Shown: positions 11,283 through 22,451, numbered from the stretch's first letter. The stretch is DNA of 64,000 nt from Chrysogorgia sp. JL179-B06 (GCA_035772405.1 JAYKKM010000257.1:422001-486000), one strand, 5' to 3'. Translations and numbers: made by a program. The notes: generated by a model not told the origin, from the letters alone.

Positions 11283-11913
11283 TTATTGCTGATATTTGCC
11301 CACATCAACTTTCATTTTTTTTAAAACTTCCTTGTGGTTGTCTTCAAGATCTTCCAGCTTTCTTTTAACGAGAGTCTTTTTTCCTCGAGTGCTTTTACCT
11401 GCCTGGAATTGCTCGACGACGATCTGGCCAAGATCTATTTTAACCACATCTTCCATCAAGGCCTCGGCTTCTTCCTTCCGATATTTGTTGTGCACTCGTT
11501 GTTGGATGTGGCTTTACCGGCCATTTCGCAGTTTGCTAGTGACAGTGTGTGCCATGCATGTCTATGAGGAACTTGGCAAGTGCATGACATAAAAAAACAT
11601 GTGACAATGCACGTGCATATTGTTGGATTTGGAAACTTGTCTCGTTCGTAAAAATGACGTCCTCGAACGCTTCTTTTACCGCTAAGGCATTCAAAAAGAA
11701 CAAGAGCTTCTTTATATTGTTTGGCTCTACAGATGTTAATTCGTCATTCGCTTTCATCTTTTTCTCGATGAACTTCAAGTGTTCCTTTTTCAATAGCGAT
11801 TTTAAACATAACGGAACGGGATTTTTGTGAGAACGACGCATATAAACAATTATAATTGTGTTAATGAAACATAACGGAAACGGGATTTTTGTGAGAACGA
11901 CGCATACAAACAT
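11283..11913 (-). pseudogene. Tc1-like (DDE_3) transposase remnant, copy 1
   Basis: On the minus strand a broken frame encodes KKEHLKFIEKKMKANDELTS followed by KLLFFLNALAVKEAFEDVIF and TNETSFQIQQYARA. Tc1/IS630-type transposases have a helix-turn-helix with ENDELT-like text and, later, a VIFTDET motif whose Asp is catalytic. Here that Asp is Asn, and the stretch that should separate the two regions is deleted, so the copy is dead. The end of the frame (11,283-11,495) is lysine/glutamate-rich without a recognised domain. The same sequence is duplicated at 12.56-12.87 kb and a better preserved piece is at 32.1-32.3 kb. Confidence 0.6.
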
Positions 11914-12480
11914 CTAGCTTTATTGCTTGCGCAGTGGAGAGAGGAGCATCAATTTGAGGCAGGGAGAGCGACGTTGTTTGAGCGAACATGTTTACTCGAA
12001 ACGTTCGTGTTCAACTTAAATGACGCCAATATTAAAGGGTGATGGTTGGCGCTTGTTTAACACGTGTCGGTCTCTATGAATATAGTGTATGGTTTCATCG
12101 TGCCGCACGTACAGGTGGATAGTGTCAGTGATGGGTCCGCGTCATTGAATTGTACAGTCACTTTATGTGAGTAGTTTTAAGGAATGGAGCAATTCTTATA
12201 GGTAAATTTTAGGTAATTTGTCGATGTTTAGCGAGGATTATAGTAAAGAACGGAAGCATTGGGATGTACCGGTATTGGGGATTAGTGATGAAACAATTTA
12301 ATTAAACATTTATGTAAGTGCGTTTTACAAAGCATATTATATGGCAGACAATGTGAATAAGTCGTTTGTGAAGATATGAACACGGGATTTTACCATAGAA
12401 CGAGGCAACAACACATTAACCCTAACACTAACACTAACCTTAGGCCTAATAACCCTGTTGTGTTATTCAGTTGATGGTTG
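11521..12480. repeat. ~1-kb direct duplication, copy 1
   Basis: From GCCATTTCGCAGTTTGCTAG to the CCTAACACTAACACTAACC tract the block is repeated in the same order at 12,522-13,400, including the transposase remnant. Confidence 0.85.
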
Positions 12481-12521
12481 ACTCGTAATGTTTGGCACAT
12501 GAGAAGTTCGACGTCTGAAAC

Positions 12522-13465
12522 GGGCCATTTCGCAGTTTGCCAGTGACAGTGTGTGCCATGCATGTCTATGAGGAACTTGGCAAGTGTGCATGACATAAAA
12601 AAACATGTGACAATGCACATGCATATTGTTGGATTTGGAAACTTGTCTCGTTCGTAAAAATGACGTCCTCGGACGCTTCTTTTACCGCTAAGGCATTCAA
12701 AAAGAACAAGAGCTTCTTTATATTGTTTGGCTCTACAGATGTTAATTCGTCATTCGCTTTCATCTTTTCCTCGATGAACTTCAAGTGTTCCTTTTTCAAT
12801 AGCGATTTTAAACATAACGGAAACGGGATTTTTGTGAGAACGACGCATACAAACCTTCGACATATCTAGCTTTATTGCTTGCGCAGTGGAGAGAGGAGCA
12901 TCAATTTGAGGCAGGGAGAGCGACGTTGTTTGAGCGAACATGTTTACTCGAAACGTTCGTGTTGAACTTAAATGACGCCATGGAAGGTTGGCGCTTGTTT
13001 AACACGTGTCGGTCTCTATGAATATAGTGTATGGTTTCATCGTGCCGCTCGTATAGGTGGATAGTGTCAGTGTGGGTCCGCGTCATTGAATTGTACAGTC
13101 ACTTTATGTGAGCAGTTTTAAGGAATGGAGCAATTCTTATAGGTAAATTTTAGGTAATTTGTCGATGTTTAGCGAGGATTATAGTAAAGAACGGAAACAT
13201 TGGGATGTTCCGGTATTGGGGATTAGTGATGAAACAATTTAATTAAACATTTATGTAAGTGCGTTTTACAAATCATATTATATGGCAGACAATGTGAATA
13301 AGTTGTTTGTGAAGATATGACTACGGGATTTTACGGCCGTAGAACGAGGCAACAACACATTAGTCCTAATCCCTAACACTAACACTAACCTTAGGCCTAA
13401 CCCTATTGTGTTATTTATTAACTGAAATATAACGCGAACGGGATTTTTTAAAGAACGAACCATAC
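12522..13465. repeat. ~1-kb direct duplication, copy 2
   Basis: Second copy of the preceding block. It continues to 13,465 with the inverted hAT-like internal unit that abuts the right-hand array. Confidence 0.85.
12560..12870 (-). pseudogene. Tc1-like transposase remnant, copy 2
   Basis: Minus-strand frame with KKEHLKFIEEKMKANDELTS and AVKEASEDVIFTNETSF: same deletion and same catalytic Asp-to-Asn change as the copy at 11.5-11.9 kb, showing that duplication happened after inactivation. Confidence 0.6.
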
Positions 13466-14517
13466 ACTATATATACAGACTATAGAGAGGTTGATCAAAA
13501 GTGATAATATACAGTATATACAGTTTTTACAATAGACATGTATATTGTGTATATACTGTATATGTATACACTATATACACAATATACACTATATACAGAC
13601 TAGAGATTGTTCAAAATGATAATATACAGTATATATATATATATATATGGTGATAATATACAGTATATAGAGTTTTGACTGTAGACATGTATATTGTGTA
13701 TATAGTGTATATGTATGTATACACTATATACACAATATACACTATATACAGGCTAGAGTAGAGGTTGATCAAAAGTGATAATATACAGTATATACAGTTT
13801 TGACTATAGACATGTATATTGTGTATATACACTATATACAGACTAGATGTTGTTCAAAAGTGATAATATACAGTATATACAGTTTTGACAATAGACATGT
13901 ATATTGTGTATATACTGTATATGTATACACTATATACACAATATACACTATATACAGACTAGAGGTTGTTCAAAAGTGATAATATACAGTATATACAGTT
14001 TTGATAATAGACATGTACTGTATATTGTGTATATACTGTATATGTATACACTATATACACAATATACACTATATACAGACTAGAGGTTGTTCAAAAGTGA
14101 TAATATACAGTATATACAGTTTTGATAATAGACATGTATATTGTGTATATACTGTATATGTATACACTATATACACAATATACACTATATACAGACTAGA
14201 GATTGTTCAAAATGATAATATACAGTATATATAGTTTTGACATTAGACATGTATATTGTGTATATAGTGTATATGTATACACTATATACACAATATACAC
14301 TATATACAGACTAGAGGTTGTTCAAAATGATAATATACAGTCATTAGACATGTATATTGTGTATATGGTGATAATATACAGTATATACTGTTTTGACTAT
14401 AGACATGTATATTGTGTATAGTAATTGAGTTTATACAGTTAAGTATATGTATACACAATATACAGTATTTATATACAGGTGTATATTGTGTATATTCTGC
14501 AATACCGCGGCTTAGTG
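13466..14517. repeat. Inverted hAT-like half-element: subterminal array and terminal repeat
   Basis: About eight ~116-bp units complementary to array 1, ending with the exact complement of the 7,694 terminus (last bases CCGCGGCTTAGTG, to 14,517). The 8 bp outside (ACACGGCC) have no partner, so this half-element has lost its other end. Confidence 0.85.
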
Positions 14518-15056
14518 ACACGGCCACCCGTGATTCTGCTATACTTGTTTATGTTCCTTGACACGCTGAGTACAACCAGTGACGTCACAAGGCCTGTTTT
14601 GGCCGCGCGACGAACCGGACGTCTAGCTGTCAAAAATCGTCAACTTTGAAGGTCGACAAAACTACTTTGCAAAGTCATAGAACAAAAATAAACAGCGCTA
14701 CGATAATCAGCGAAGCACGAACTATAAGAATATCAAATAAAATCGAGGTCGAAAATTTTGTTTCATAAGCACTTTAATGTAGACATCTTACATTCACAGC
14801 CACACGTTACATGTTTTACCAGTCCATGTTTTATAACAAATAATCGCTAACCCCAAAACAACAAAGATCCTAACCCTCCATGTTTTACCAGTCCATGTTT
14901 TATCAGTCCATGTTTTATCAGTCCATGTTTTACAACATGCCTCAAATATGGTCCTTCGTACGATTAGAAACTATTTTAAATTCCCAGGAGCATAAAATCT
15001 TGTGCTTAACAACAATAGGTTAATTTCTAAAGGTCTCGTTTTTTTTTATACACCCT
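14518..15056. repeat. Spacer with 15-bp tandem repeat at 14,811-14,935
   Basis: CAGTCCATGTTTTAT-type units occur about five times. The rest shows no gene; TGACGTCA near 14,580 is a CRE-like word of unknown relevance. Confidence 0.65.
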
Positions 15057-15059
15057 GTA

Positions 15060-15542
15060 TAATGCCTCCTCGGGTTTTGGCCCTCTGGCAATAACGAACA
15101 ACCGCCGCGCGAAGAAAAAAGTGATGACTGAAGAGGTTTTGTGAAAAGTATTATTGGTTTGCAGTTTTCGAAGGCCAAAGGGAAATCTATAGAGATAATC
15201 TTTTATGTCAAGGTATTAAGTGAAAAAAGAGAATTAGATCAAACGCCTTTGATTGTTAATTTTCATCCAGCTTTGTCGGGGATAGTAAAGGTTAATTATA
15301 TAGACGTCTTCCTTTAGTCAATTTTACAATCTTCGGGACATGATGGAAATTTTTAGGGAAAAACCTTTGGACTATTATCGAAAGGCTAAGAATTTAAAGA
15401 ACATATTCGTAAAGTCTAAATTGAGCGTACAGCAAGTGGTTTTGGATAAAGGAATGAGGAAATGTGGTAAGGCACGTTGCCAAATAATCAAATATGTACG
15501 TTGAGTGGATGAGAGAAGTAATCTATGAAACACGAGGAATAA
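15060..15542 (-). repeat. Dispersed family A, long copy (minus)
   Basis: Complementary to 45,285-45,715 and 52,440-52,870: shares CTTGACATAAAAGATTATCT, the ATTAACCTTTCC block and a long tail with ACCACTTGCTGTACGCTCAA (as read on the minus strand). Confidence 0.8.
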
Positions 15543-15659
15543 TAATAATAATAATAATAAAAGACGTATTAGGAGCATTATACAATAGTCTCAATGCTCT
15601 TACAACAATATATTCTTAAAGTTACTTATAAAACTAATTACAGTTACATTATAAGATAA

Positions 15660-15905
15660 AGCCTACTACAGTGTTTCATCTGGATATCATGCAAACACCG
15701 AGACGTTTGTTGAAAACCGAGAAAGCCGAGATTTTTTAACAAACATCGAGGTGTTTGGATAGAATGTAGGACAAAATGGCACTGGATAAAATGGCACTGG
15801 ACATAATGGCACATCAAATATGGCGAAAGCGGAAGAAATGGTATACCGATGATATCGATTTGGACACTGACAAATTCAGGCGAGAAACGAAGTTAATGAT
15901 AAGTT
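15660..15905. repeat. Short inverted element B plus GGCAC(C/T)GGACAAAAT minisatellite, inverted relative to 52.2-52.4 kb
   Basis: Starts AGTGTTTCATCTGGATATCA, then a GACGTTTGTTGAAAACCGAG stem region, then ~15-bp repeats of AAAATGGCACTGGAC. Everything matches the opposite strand of 52,200-52,440. Confidence 0.75.
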
Positions 15906-16110
15906 CAGTTTAAACCCGCAATGCGCTTTCGGGTAATAGCCGCAAGTTCAATCGGGAATGATTTTCAGTTTACAATGATTCGAGAGATGCTCACAGCTTC
16001 ACTGTGACACAGTAAGCAAGTTTCAATAAAAACAAAATAAGCGCGTGTCTTTTTTCGTCGAAAGGTGAGGGATTTAAAAACAATCTATAAACGATATAAA
16101 CGTTAAAGGT

Positions 16111-16454
16111 TAAACAATAGCATACGAGATTGAAACTGAAAGACTCGATCCAACAATTACGATTTGTCAGCCACACAAATCATCACAGGACTTGAAAGAC
16201 TTAGTCCACAGTCAAGACGCAGTTTAATCGAACGTTAATAAACACAGATTGCAATAAATATTTGCAAGACGCAGTAATAACACAGATGACATTAATTAAC
16301 AACAACTAAACTGAATCCTGTAACGCACTGGCAAGATTCTATGACTGATATCATTCTTATTCACTGATATCATTTCTTATTTGTTTACTGATTTATGCAA
16401 TTATTTGGAAAATATTTTGAATTCAAGTATTCAACTCTAACTATTCAACTATTC
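16111..16454. other. No gene recognised
   Basis: AT-rich sequence absent from the partner block at 53.2 kb; holds a short GCAATAAATATTTGCAAGAC match to the partner near 53,190. Confidence 0.4.
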
Positions 16455-16795
16455 AACAGTACCGAAAAGTTGGTTCATGCATTTGTGACGTCCAAACTGG
16501 ACTACTGAAATAGCCTGCTTATTGGCCTTCCTGATAAGGATATCTCGAAACTCCAACGGATCCAGAATTCTGCTGCCAGACTTGTGACAAAAATTCGAAA
16601 AACAGACCATATTTCACCGATCCTTCGCAAGCTACATTGGCTTCCTGTTCGTAAGCGTATCATTTTTAAAGTACTCTTAATCACATATAAAGTTTTGAAT
16701 GGATTTGGTCCTAAATACCTAGCTGAGATTCTCTCTATCCATAAGCATTGTAACTGTAAGGGCATTGAGAATTTTTTGTAATGCACTAGAATTAA

Positions 16796-16857
<62 letters not shown>
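16455..16857 (+). pseudogene. L2/CR1-like LINE, 5'-truncated 3' end with (TTA)n tail
   Basis: Encodes the C-terminal reverse-transcriptase region: VHAFVTSKLDY, then NSLLIGLPDKDISKLQRIQN, SAARLVTKIRKTDHISPILR and KLHWLPVRKRIIFKVLLITY. A TGA interrupts right after KLDY where relatives have Cys. The frame ends at 16,781 and is followed by TTA repeats (16,797-16,857), the typical 3' tail. The same region of the intact LINE at 46.3 kb reads similarly (HAFITTKLDSCNSLLVGLPK), placing this in the same clade. Confidence 0.85.
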
Positions 16858-16858
<1 letters not shown>

Positions 16859-17100
16859 GCTGCCGTAGGCAGCACACTAATCTTGACTTGGGTTGCTGTG
16901 TCTCGTACCCAGACCTCTTCGCGGAACTATGTATAGTCGATCTACATTAAAATCATGCTCGATTTTTTCATGGATGTCCACAGATTTATGACGTTTCATG
17001 ACGTAACTCGTAGATGTTCGTATAATCGCCGGATGCGGAAACCATCTGAATTAAATGTTCGGATAGAACTCGCCAACGACATGCAAACAAAATAAAATCT
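16858..17100 (+). repeat. Dispersed repeat family D
   Basis: Starts with a palindrome TGCTGCCGTAGGCAGCA and CACACTAATCTTGACTTGGG. Opposite-strand copies: 28,980-29,303 and a short one at 34,372-34,414. Confidence 0.7.
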
Positions 17101-17552
17101 CTTTAGCTACTGGGCCGGGGCCACGATATTTTGTGGAGAGCCTCGTTCGTCAATCGTCATATAACGACGTGTTCTGCTTTAGTGCTGAACTAGCTTCTGG
17201 CAGTTGTGAGTTTATCTGCTATAATGTCAACTTTTTGTGTTCATATTTAACTGCATTTTTTTATGCAAGCCTTGTACAGAGAACTATGTTATACAACTAT
17301 TTTATCTTTATGTTCAACTGCATTTGTTATGCAACTGTTGAACTTTACATCTGTTGACTTCAATATTAACTGTTCAACTTACATCTGATTCTGTTGACTA
17401 ACATCTGTTGACTTATTTGTGCTATTTGGCACAATATCACAACTGCCTTGAATTTTGAGGCAGCACTTTCCTTGCGATAGTAACTTCTAGTTATTATTAT
17501 TATAACGTGCTGGCATGTGTTTAACAATTAACTTTATAAGAGTCCACGGGTA
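17101..17552. other. No gene recognised; short direct repeats
   Basis: Repeated TGTTCAACTGCATTT/ACATCTGTTGACTT words between 17,230 and 17,420; no coding sequence. Confidence 0.4.
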
Positions 17553-17560
17553 GGTATAAT

Positions 17561-18288
17561 TAGAGGTGTAACGATATACCGTTACACAATATATCGCGAT
17601 ACTTTGGCTCACGATACGATACGGTACACGCAGAAGTGTATCGCGATACGAATATGTGATACACATGATGATTTTAGTAGTCGTCAAACTAACAACGTTA
17701 AACTTAAAAAACCGGAAGCACAAGATATTAATTTCAATCTACAGTTATAGTATGTATTTCAATTGTTATTTTGTAATCGAGATACGAATCCTATCGTGGC
17801 TATTGTTGGTATTGTATCGCGATACGTATATCGTATCGTCGACTGACTCGGTATCGTTACAATCACGACTGTATCGTTACAGTCACAATCTTCGGAACAT
17901 TTCATCTTCAATTTGCTTGCCACAACCGCGCACAAACAACATGAAAAAGAGTTTCATGTATGATGGGGCATCCATATGGAATTCTCTGCAAAAATAAATT
18001 AGGGAAAGCAAGTCTCTGTTGGTCTTTGAACGCAAAATCGCTACTCATAACTTGTAGAAATACATATGTAAATAACATTTGTAAATAACTTAACTATATT
18101 ACTACGATGATTCTTGCATGCCTATAATATTGACACTTTTCTGACATTTTTAACATCTTGAACATTTCTGAAAAATATTTATATTGTATACTTGAACCAT
18201 TCTCTTTGTACACGCCCATCGTGGAAACCAACTTCTGTTGACGTTGTTAGCGTGTTAAAATAAATTTATCTATCTATCTATACCTCTA
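17561..18288. mobile_element. Possible hAT-like element enclosing a LINE 3' end
   Basis: Ends TAGAGGTGTA and TATACCTCTA form a short imperfect terminal repeat. The left flank GGTATAAT (17,553-17,560) recurs immediately after the right end in the paralogous block (53,821-53,828), which is what an 8-bp target duplication would leave. In this copy the right flank has a small insertion. The interior contains many GTATCGCGATAC words. Alternative: juxtaposed unrelated repeats. Confidence 0.4.
17880..18285 (+). pseudogene. LINE 3' end, C-terminal RT tail, (TATC)n tail
   Basis: Encodes LPQPRTNNMKKSFMYDGASI followed by WNSL, then a stop where the copy at 53.4 kb continues PKEIRESKSLSVFERKI. The WNSLP motif near the end is typical of L2/CR1/Jockey-like LINE proteins. 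A short 3' region ends in ATAAATTTATCTATCTATC. A related 3' end without coding sequence is at about 39,670-39,740. Confidence 0.75.
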
Positions 18289-18489
18289 AGACTAGGAATA
18301 ATAGATTTGGTAATATGATATATAAATTAAGTTTGAAAATCTTTAATCAAACAACAAACAAGAATATCTGATACTCTGATGAAGAAGTCTTGGCTAAAAG
18401 CTTTCATCGTACGTAGCTTTCAGCCTTACACTCTCAGTCACCACAGGTCATAAGCAAACGAGACAACGGGGCAGTTTTTTTAGTGTTAA

Positions 18490-18815
18490 CTACTCCTAGT
18501 GTTTAATCTGTTTTGATGGCGGCATTTTGACTTGTTCGCTTTCATCATGATACTGTATAAAGTTATTCCTCGGGGCACAAATTACAACGTTTTCCTCCAC
18601 TTCTGTATGCGGCGGCACGCTTTGTCACTGAGCAATTGATCTTAAAAGTCCGGTTCTTATTTTTAAGATCCCATATGTGTTTAGAAAGTTCTGTTTCGTT
18701 CAAGTGTTTCCTGTGTTCGGAAAAGATTTTGTGTGGTTTCTGTACCGTTCTTTGAATGTATTTGCCGTCATGCCCGGTGCATGGCATTCCTATTTTTTCC
18801 TTATACAGTTGCACT
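18490..18815 (-). pseudogene. Penelope-like element fragment, GIY-YIG C-terminal half (minus)
   Basis: Minus-strand frame with [40 protein letters not shown] and YRSGGKRCNLCPEEK. The TELSKHIWDLK and CNLC..EK text is characteristic of the GIY-YIG endonuclease that follows the reverse transcriptase in Penelope-like elements. Only the C-terminal half is present; neither the reverse transcriptase nor the catalytic start of GIY-YIG is here. It faces away from a second copy 130 bp to the right, forming an inverted pair that is repeated at 54.05-54.8 kb. Confidence 0.8.
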
Positions 18816-18947
18816 CATTATCGGTTTCACGAGCGCGGTTTGCATTTGAAAGGATTCGGGCGTTGTGCTTCATGCATGATGGTGCTTTTAATGTAGTATC
18901 CATACATGTGTAACTTATTTTGATGGTGTTCCGCGATTAAAAACTTT

Positions 18948-19320
18948 GTGAAGGGCGTTCGATGGAGGAAAATGCTTTTCAACAAGTTGGAGAAAATTGC
19001 GGCCGATGTTTGTCCGTACGTTTCTGTTCAAGGGTGGGTTAAACCAAATGATATATTTTTCTTCATTTCTGGGAAGGTGAAGAGCGCGTTGTTTCTTTGG
19101 AAGTGTATTAAGAACCGGACGTTTAAGATCAATTGGTCAGTGACAAAGCGTGTCGCAGCATACAAAAGTGGAGGAAAACGTTGTAATTTGTGCCTCGAGG
19201 AAAAACTTTACATCATAAAAGCGAACAAGCAAACGTTACTGAACAAAAGATCTGAACTCGTTTCAAAATTGCCGCCATCAAAACAGATTTAACATAATAA
19301 CAAACGGCCGCCGCGCGAAG
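18948..19320 (+). pseudogene. Penelope-like element fragment, GIY-YIG C-terminal half (plus)
   Basis: Plus-strand frame with [40 protein letters not shown] and TLLNKRSELVSK, then a small shift. The first ~50 codons ([20 protein letters not shown]) do not resemble Penelope and are probably unrelated sequence fused in. A hammerhead motif lies 60-100 bp downstream on the same strand, as expected for Penelope elements. Confidence 0.8.
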
Positions 19321-19382
19321 AAAAAAGTGTACCATGACGTAACGCATACTATAAAAGAATGACTACAGAATCAGTTCCACTA

Positions 19383-19422
19383 TTGCCTGATGATCGCATT
19401 TGCGTGAAACTCGGAGTAGCAA
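19383..19422 (+). ncRNA. Hammerhead ribozyme-like motif, type I (subfamily 1)
   Basis: Core CUGAUGA (19,387-19,393) and GAAA (19,406-19,409) are present. Stem I UUGC/GCAA (19,383-19,386 with 19,419-19,422), stem II CGC/GCG closed by a U-U mismatch, and a minimal stem III ACU/AGU with a CGG triloop all form. Cleavage would follow A19,418. Short stem III is typical of hammerheads in Penelope-like elements and animal retrozymes. The Penelope fragment just upstream fits this. Confidence 0.7.
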
Positions 19423-19463
19423 ACAATATTTTAAGTTCACAAGTTATATATTTATATATATAA

Positions 19464-19598
19464 GCTTTAGTTTAGTTTAGTTTAGTTTAGTTTAGTTTAG
19501 TTTAGTTTAGTTTAGTTTAGTTTAGCAGTTTAGTTTAGTTTAGTTTAGTTTAGTTTAGTTTAGTTTAGTTTAGTTTAGTTTAGTTTAGTTTAGTTTAT
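19464..19598. repeat. (TTTAG)n pentanucleotide microsatellite
   Basis: About 25 TTTAG units with one interruption. Shorter versions precede the same downstream repeat at 22,935, 50,235-50,290 and 55,030-55,070, so it behaves as part of a repeat family. Confidence 0.95.
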
Positions 19599-19847
19599 AA
19601 GTTTATTAGATTTATCACTCTTAGGTGAGCGGAATACCCCGAGGGCCTGCGATTTAAGGTATTATCCTATGTTTGTATTATTAGGAATAGGGCATTTGAA
19701 TCTTAATCTTTAACATGACCACGCATAAACGTCTAGTAAAATCCTGTATGGGGGAAATATCTCGAGAATAGAACACCACGTATAGTTTAGAGGAACTGAA
19801 TTAAAAGAAGAACTCCTACTGGCAGATGCAACACGCCCAATTATTAA

Positions 19848-20327
19848 CTCTTTCCTGATGGACTGAAAAACATCCAAAATTGAACCACCTCTTTGTTCTA
19901 TTGATATCTTTAGAAATATAACCATAACTGTTGCGAAAGCAAAACATTTCTGAAAGCCCAACAAACCGGCTGTTACAAATGCTTTTAAATTTACCGAACA
20001 AGACACATTAAGTTAATTGATAAATTAGCATTGATTCTCACAAATCAAGTGGCTTCCATTTTTCTAGAAGGCTTCCATTTTTCTAGAAAAGGCCATCTTT
20101 CACGCCCGCGTTGCATCTGCATGAAAATTCAAAATGCCACCAATCATTAATTTATGAGTTGTTTATGAAATCAAATCAAACTTGGCGTGTGAGTGGATTT
20201 CAGGTGCCTGGCTCTTGTCGAGTTTGAATTTTTACTCTTGTCGTGCGTTACCGTGTGTCATGTTTTTCGATTCACGATTTGGTCAGAATAATATGCGACC
20301 GATTTTGACTGCGCCAAACAGGAAAGA
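19848..20327 (+). mobile_element. piggyBac-like MITE, copy 1
   Basis: Begins CTCTTTCCTGATGGACTG directly after TTAA (19,844-19,847) and ends in the complementary AACAGGAAAGA. Copies at 22,452-22,909 (minus), 43,045-43,364 (minus, truncated), 50,793-51,238 and 55,605-56,067. TTAA targets and CTCTTT-type ends suggest piggyBac; no transposase is present. Confidence 0.65.
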
Positions 20328-20633
20328 TTTGACCATATATTCAGCAACTCTACGTTACTTACACGGGTGCAGCGTTCCCGCTTACTGTGATAGAAATCTC
20401 TTCCTGTATGTCTCGAGCACATGTCAACCGGAATTGAGTTAAGTCAATTACATGCTCTCACGTAATCGTGTTGTATATTTTCTTTCTTGAAAAACCTTGG
20501 AAAACAAAATTATTATGGTAATCGAATCAACATTTTCACATGCGTTGGATGATACGGATGTCTTCGATGTCTTAGGAATGTATAGCCAAACGTACTTGTC
20601 TAAAAATAAATTAGACGCAATCTTATATAACAG

Positions 20634-20735
20634 TATAAAAGTTTCGACCTGTGCAAACATTTGAAGAGTCCTGAAAAGATCATCGAGCATTAAACAAGTC
20701 ATCTGACATTATACAACATCGCAGTCATGGTAAGT
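20634..20735 (+). promoter_or_regulatory. Promoter-like segment with short first exon and splice donor
   Basis: A TATA box (TATAAAAG, 20,634-20,641) is followed 93 bp later by ATG (20,727-20,729) directly joined to GTAAGT. This looks like a TATA promoter, ~60-nt leader and an exon ending right after the start codon. The whole arrangement is retained at 56,385-56,485. No convincing second exon was found, so it may be a remnant of a host gene or chance. Confidence 0.3.
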
Positions 20736-21639
20736 TGACAAAAAAAATATTGCATTTATAATTGCCCATGTTGTATGTGTATTATATATACGAGTTTAGT
20801 TTTATGCCTTACTATGTGTGTCAAGTACAAAATTTAGTATATTATATAGTGCCATATATGTACTACTTCTATATTTTCCGCAAACACTGGCATTCTTAGT
20901 GAACGCCTGTTACACGTTCTAAATTAGCTTATTGATATTGGAGTTCTATATGATAGTTACCTAATTAAGGAGTAGTTAAAAATTTAGCGGTGCATATAGC
21001 ACTATAGATTTCCCACAAACTTTAAAACCCCCACTACCCCAGTGATATACGCTCTAAAGTAGTTTACTGATCGTTATCAGTAAATATCGATATGATGGCC
21101 GTATACTGTAGTTGCCTATAATTAACGAGTCATGTGGAACACGCGGTTAGTGGACTGAATAATGGACACTTCGGGTACGAAGTGGCTGTCCATTGTTTGG
21201 AGGTGATAAGGTGTTTGTTTAATTGTGTCCTGTAAAACAAACAATAAAATAGACACAAATCAATGTTCTCTTGGCAAATTCCGCGATTTGTAACCCTAGG
21301 TAAGGTACATGAGCTAACCGCGATTGGCGAGTGCGATTATAAGCACGGTGAACGTGTTTATAATAAGATACTCGGCCAGCCACAATCCTTATGAATTTTA
21401 TCACAAATGTACTATATTCAGCGAACACTCGAGAAAAATTAACTGTACGTTATTTCGCGAAGCCTATCGGATTATGCAATAATTGCAATTTGTCGACCCG
21501 AAAAATAATACGCAGAAACGCTGCCAAAACGGAGATTAACCGAGATACATGAGCTGATGCATGGGCGATCGTTTCTCTTTCGGTCTTCGCCATTTCTAAC
21601 GTTCTTTGCCATCTTTTCACCTTTGTGTTAATATAACTG

Positions 21640-21815
21640 CTGTAGTGAATGTGGGAGAGCTTGGAGTAGACAGACGATACATGGACGATCATCATTAAGC
21701 TCATATCCTCAAAAAATATGTTTCTGAGTCCGGGACAGGGAACAAACCTGTAACCTTATTGCTGGTGAGAAACTCTAACCATTGAACTACCGAGACTCAG
21801 ATGGAGAGCGAAGGT
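21640..21815 (-). mobile_element. tRNA-derived SINE, copy 1
   Basis: Minus strand reads a tRNA-like head (CTCGGTAGTTCAATGGTTAG as box A, ACAGGTTTGTTCCCTGTCC as box B) then a body containing GATCGTCCATGTATCGTCTG and GAGCTCTCCCACATTCACTA-like text. Other copies: 57,660-57,830 and 63,387-63,560; body-only pieces at 26.8, 29.4, 58.95 and 62.2 kb. Confidence 0.75.
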
Positions 21816-22451
21816 TATACAGCAATTGAACACAATAGTAATTAGTTATAATTTAAATTGCAGTTTACAATTTTTGCATGCGTAATTAAGATATTAGATG
21901 AACAACGTTTTTCATCTGAAATCCAGGTCACGCGTATTGTGTTGGCATGGTTCACCGGGGTATCCAACCGCAATCACCTAATTAATTCGCCTACTCTGAT
22001 TGGTTAATTAACTCATGAATTATTCATGAATTTGAGATGTGTATATGAACCATCAAGTAATCTTACATTACGTTTGGCATTCCTTGAAACTATTACATCG
22101 GAATAAATTACCTTGTCGACTAAGCTAACTATGTCATAAACAATTCATTTATCTACCTAAAACGATAAGTTGAATGTTTCTACATGAAGGTCAATGACGT
22201 GTCGGTCGTGACAAAAGATGGGAAGAAAACGGACAAAAAATGTCAAAATAAAGTTAACGGAAATGATTCGACGCAGAGCGGGATGTCGCGATCACGATTC
22301 AAATGTTTTTTCGGAAACCAACACGTTTATATTATGCAAGTAAATATACCTTAAACATCGGCCAATTTTTCTTTGCCAGTTTTACGCGCACGTGAATGTA
22401 CGACAAACAATTGTTTTCCAGACTATTTTTCTTGATGTGTAATCTGATGTG
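21816..22451. other. Unassigned part of duplicated block
   Basis: 22,030-22,340 matches 58,395-58,690 (GAACCATCAAGTAATCTTAC onwards). No coding sequence. Confidence 0.6.

Noticed and set aside
7694..14517. A single 6.8-kb element with 7,694 and 14,517 as its two ends
   Set aside because: The outer 8-bp flanks do not match, whereas GTTTTAGA flanks 7,694-10,568 exactly; the 14,517 end is better read as a separate inverted half-element.
18368..18410. CTGATGAAGAAGTCTTGGCT as a hammerhead
   Set aside because: GAAA is replaced by AAAA and stems I and III do not form; same at 53,890.
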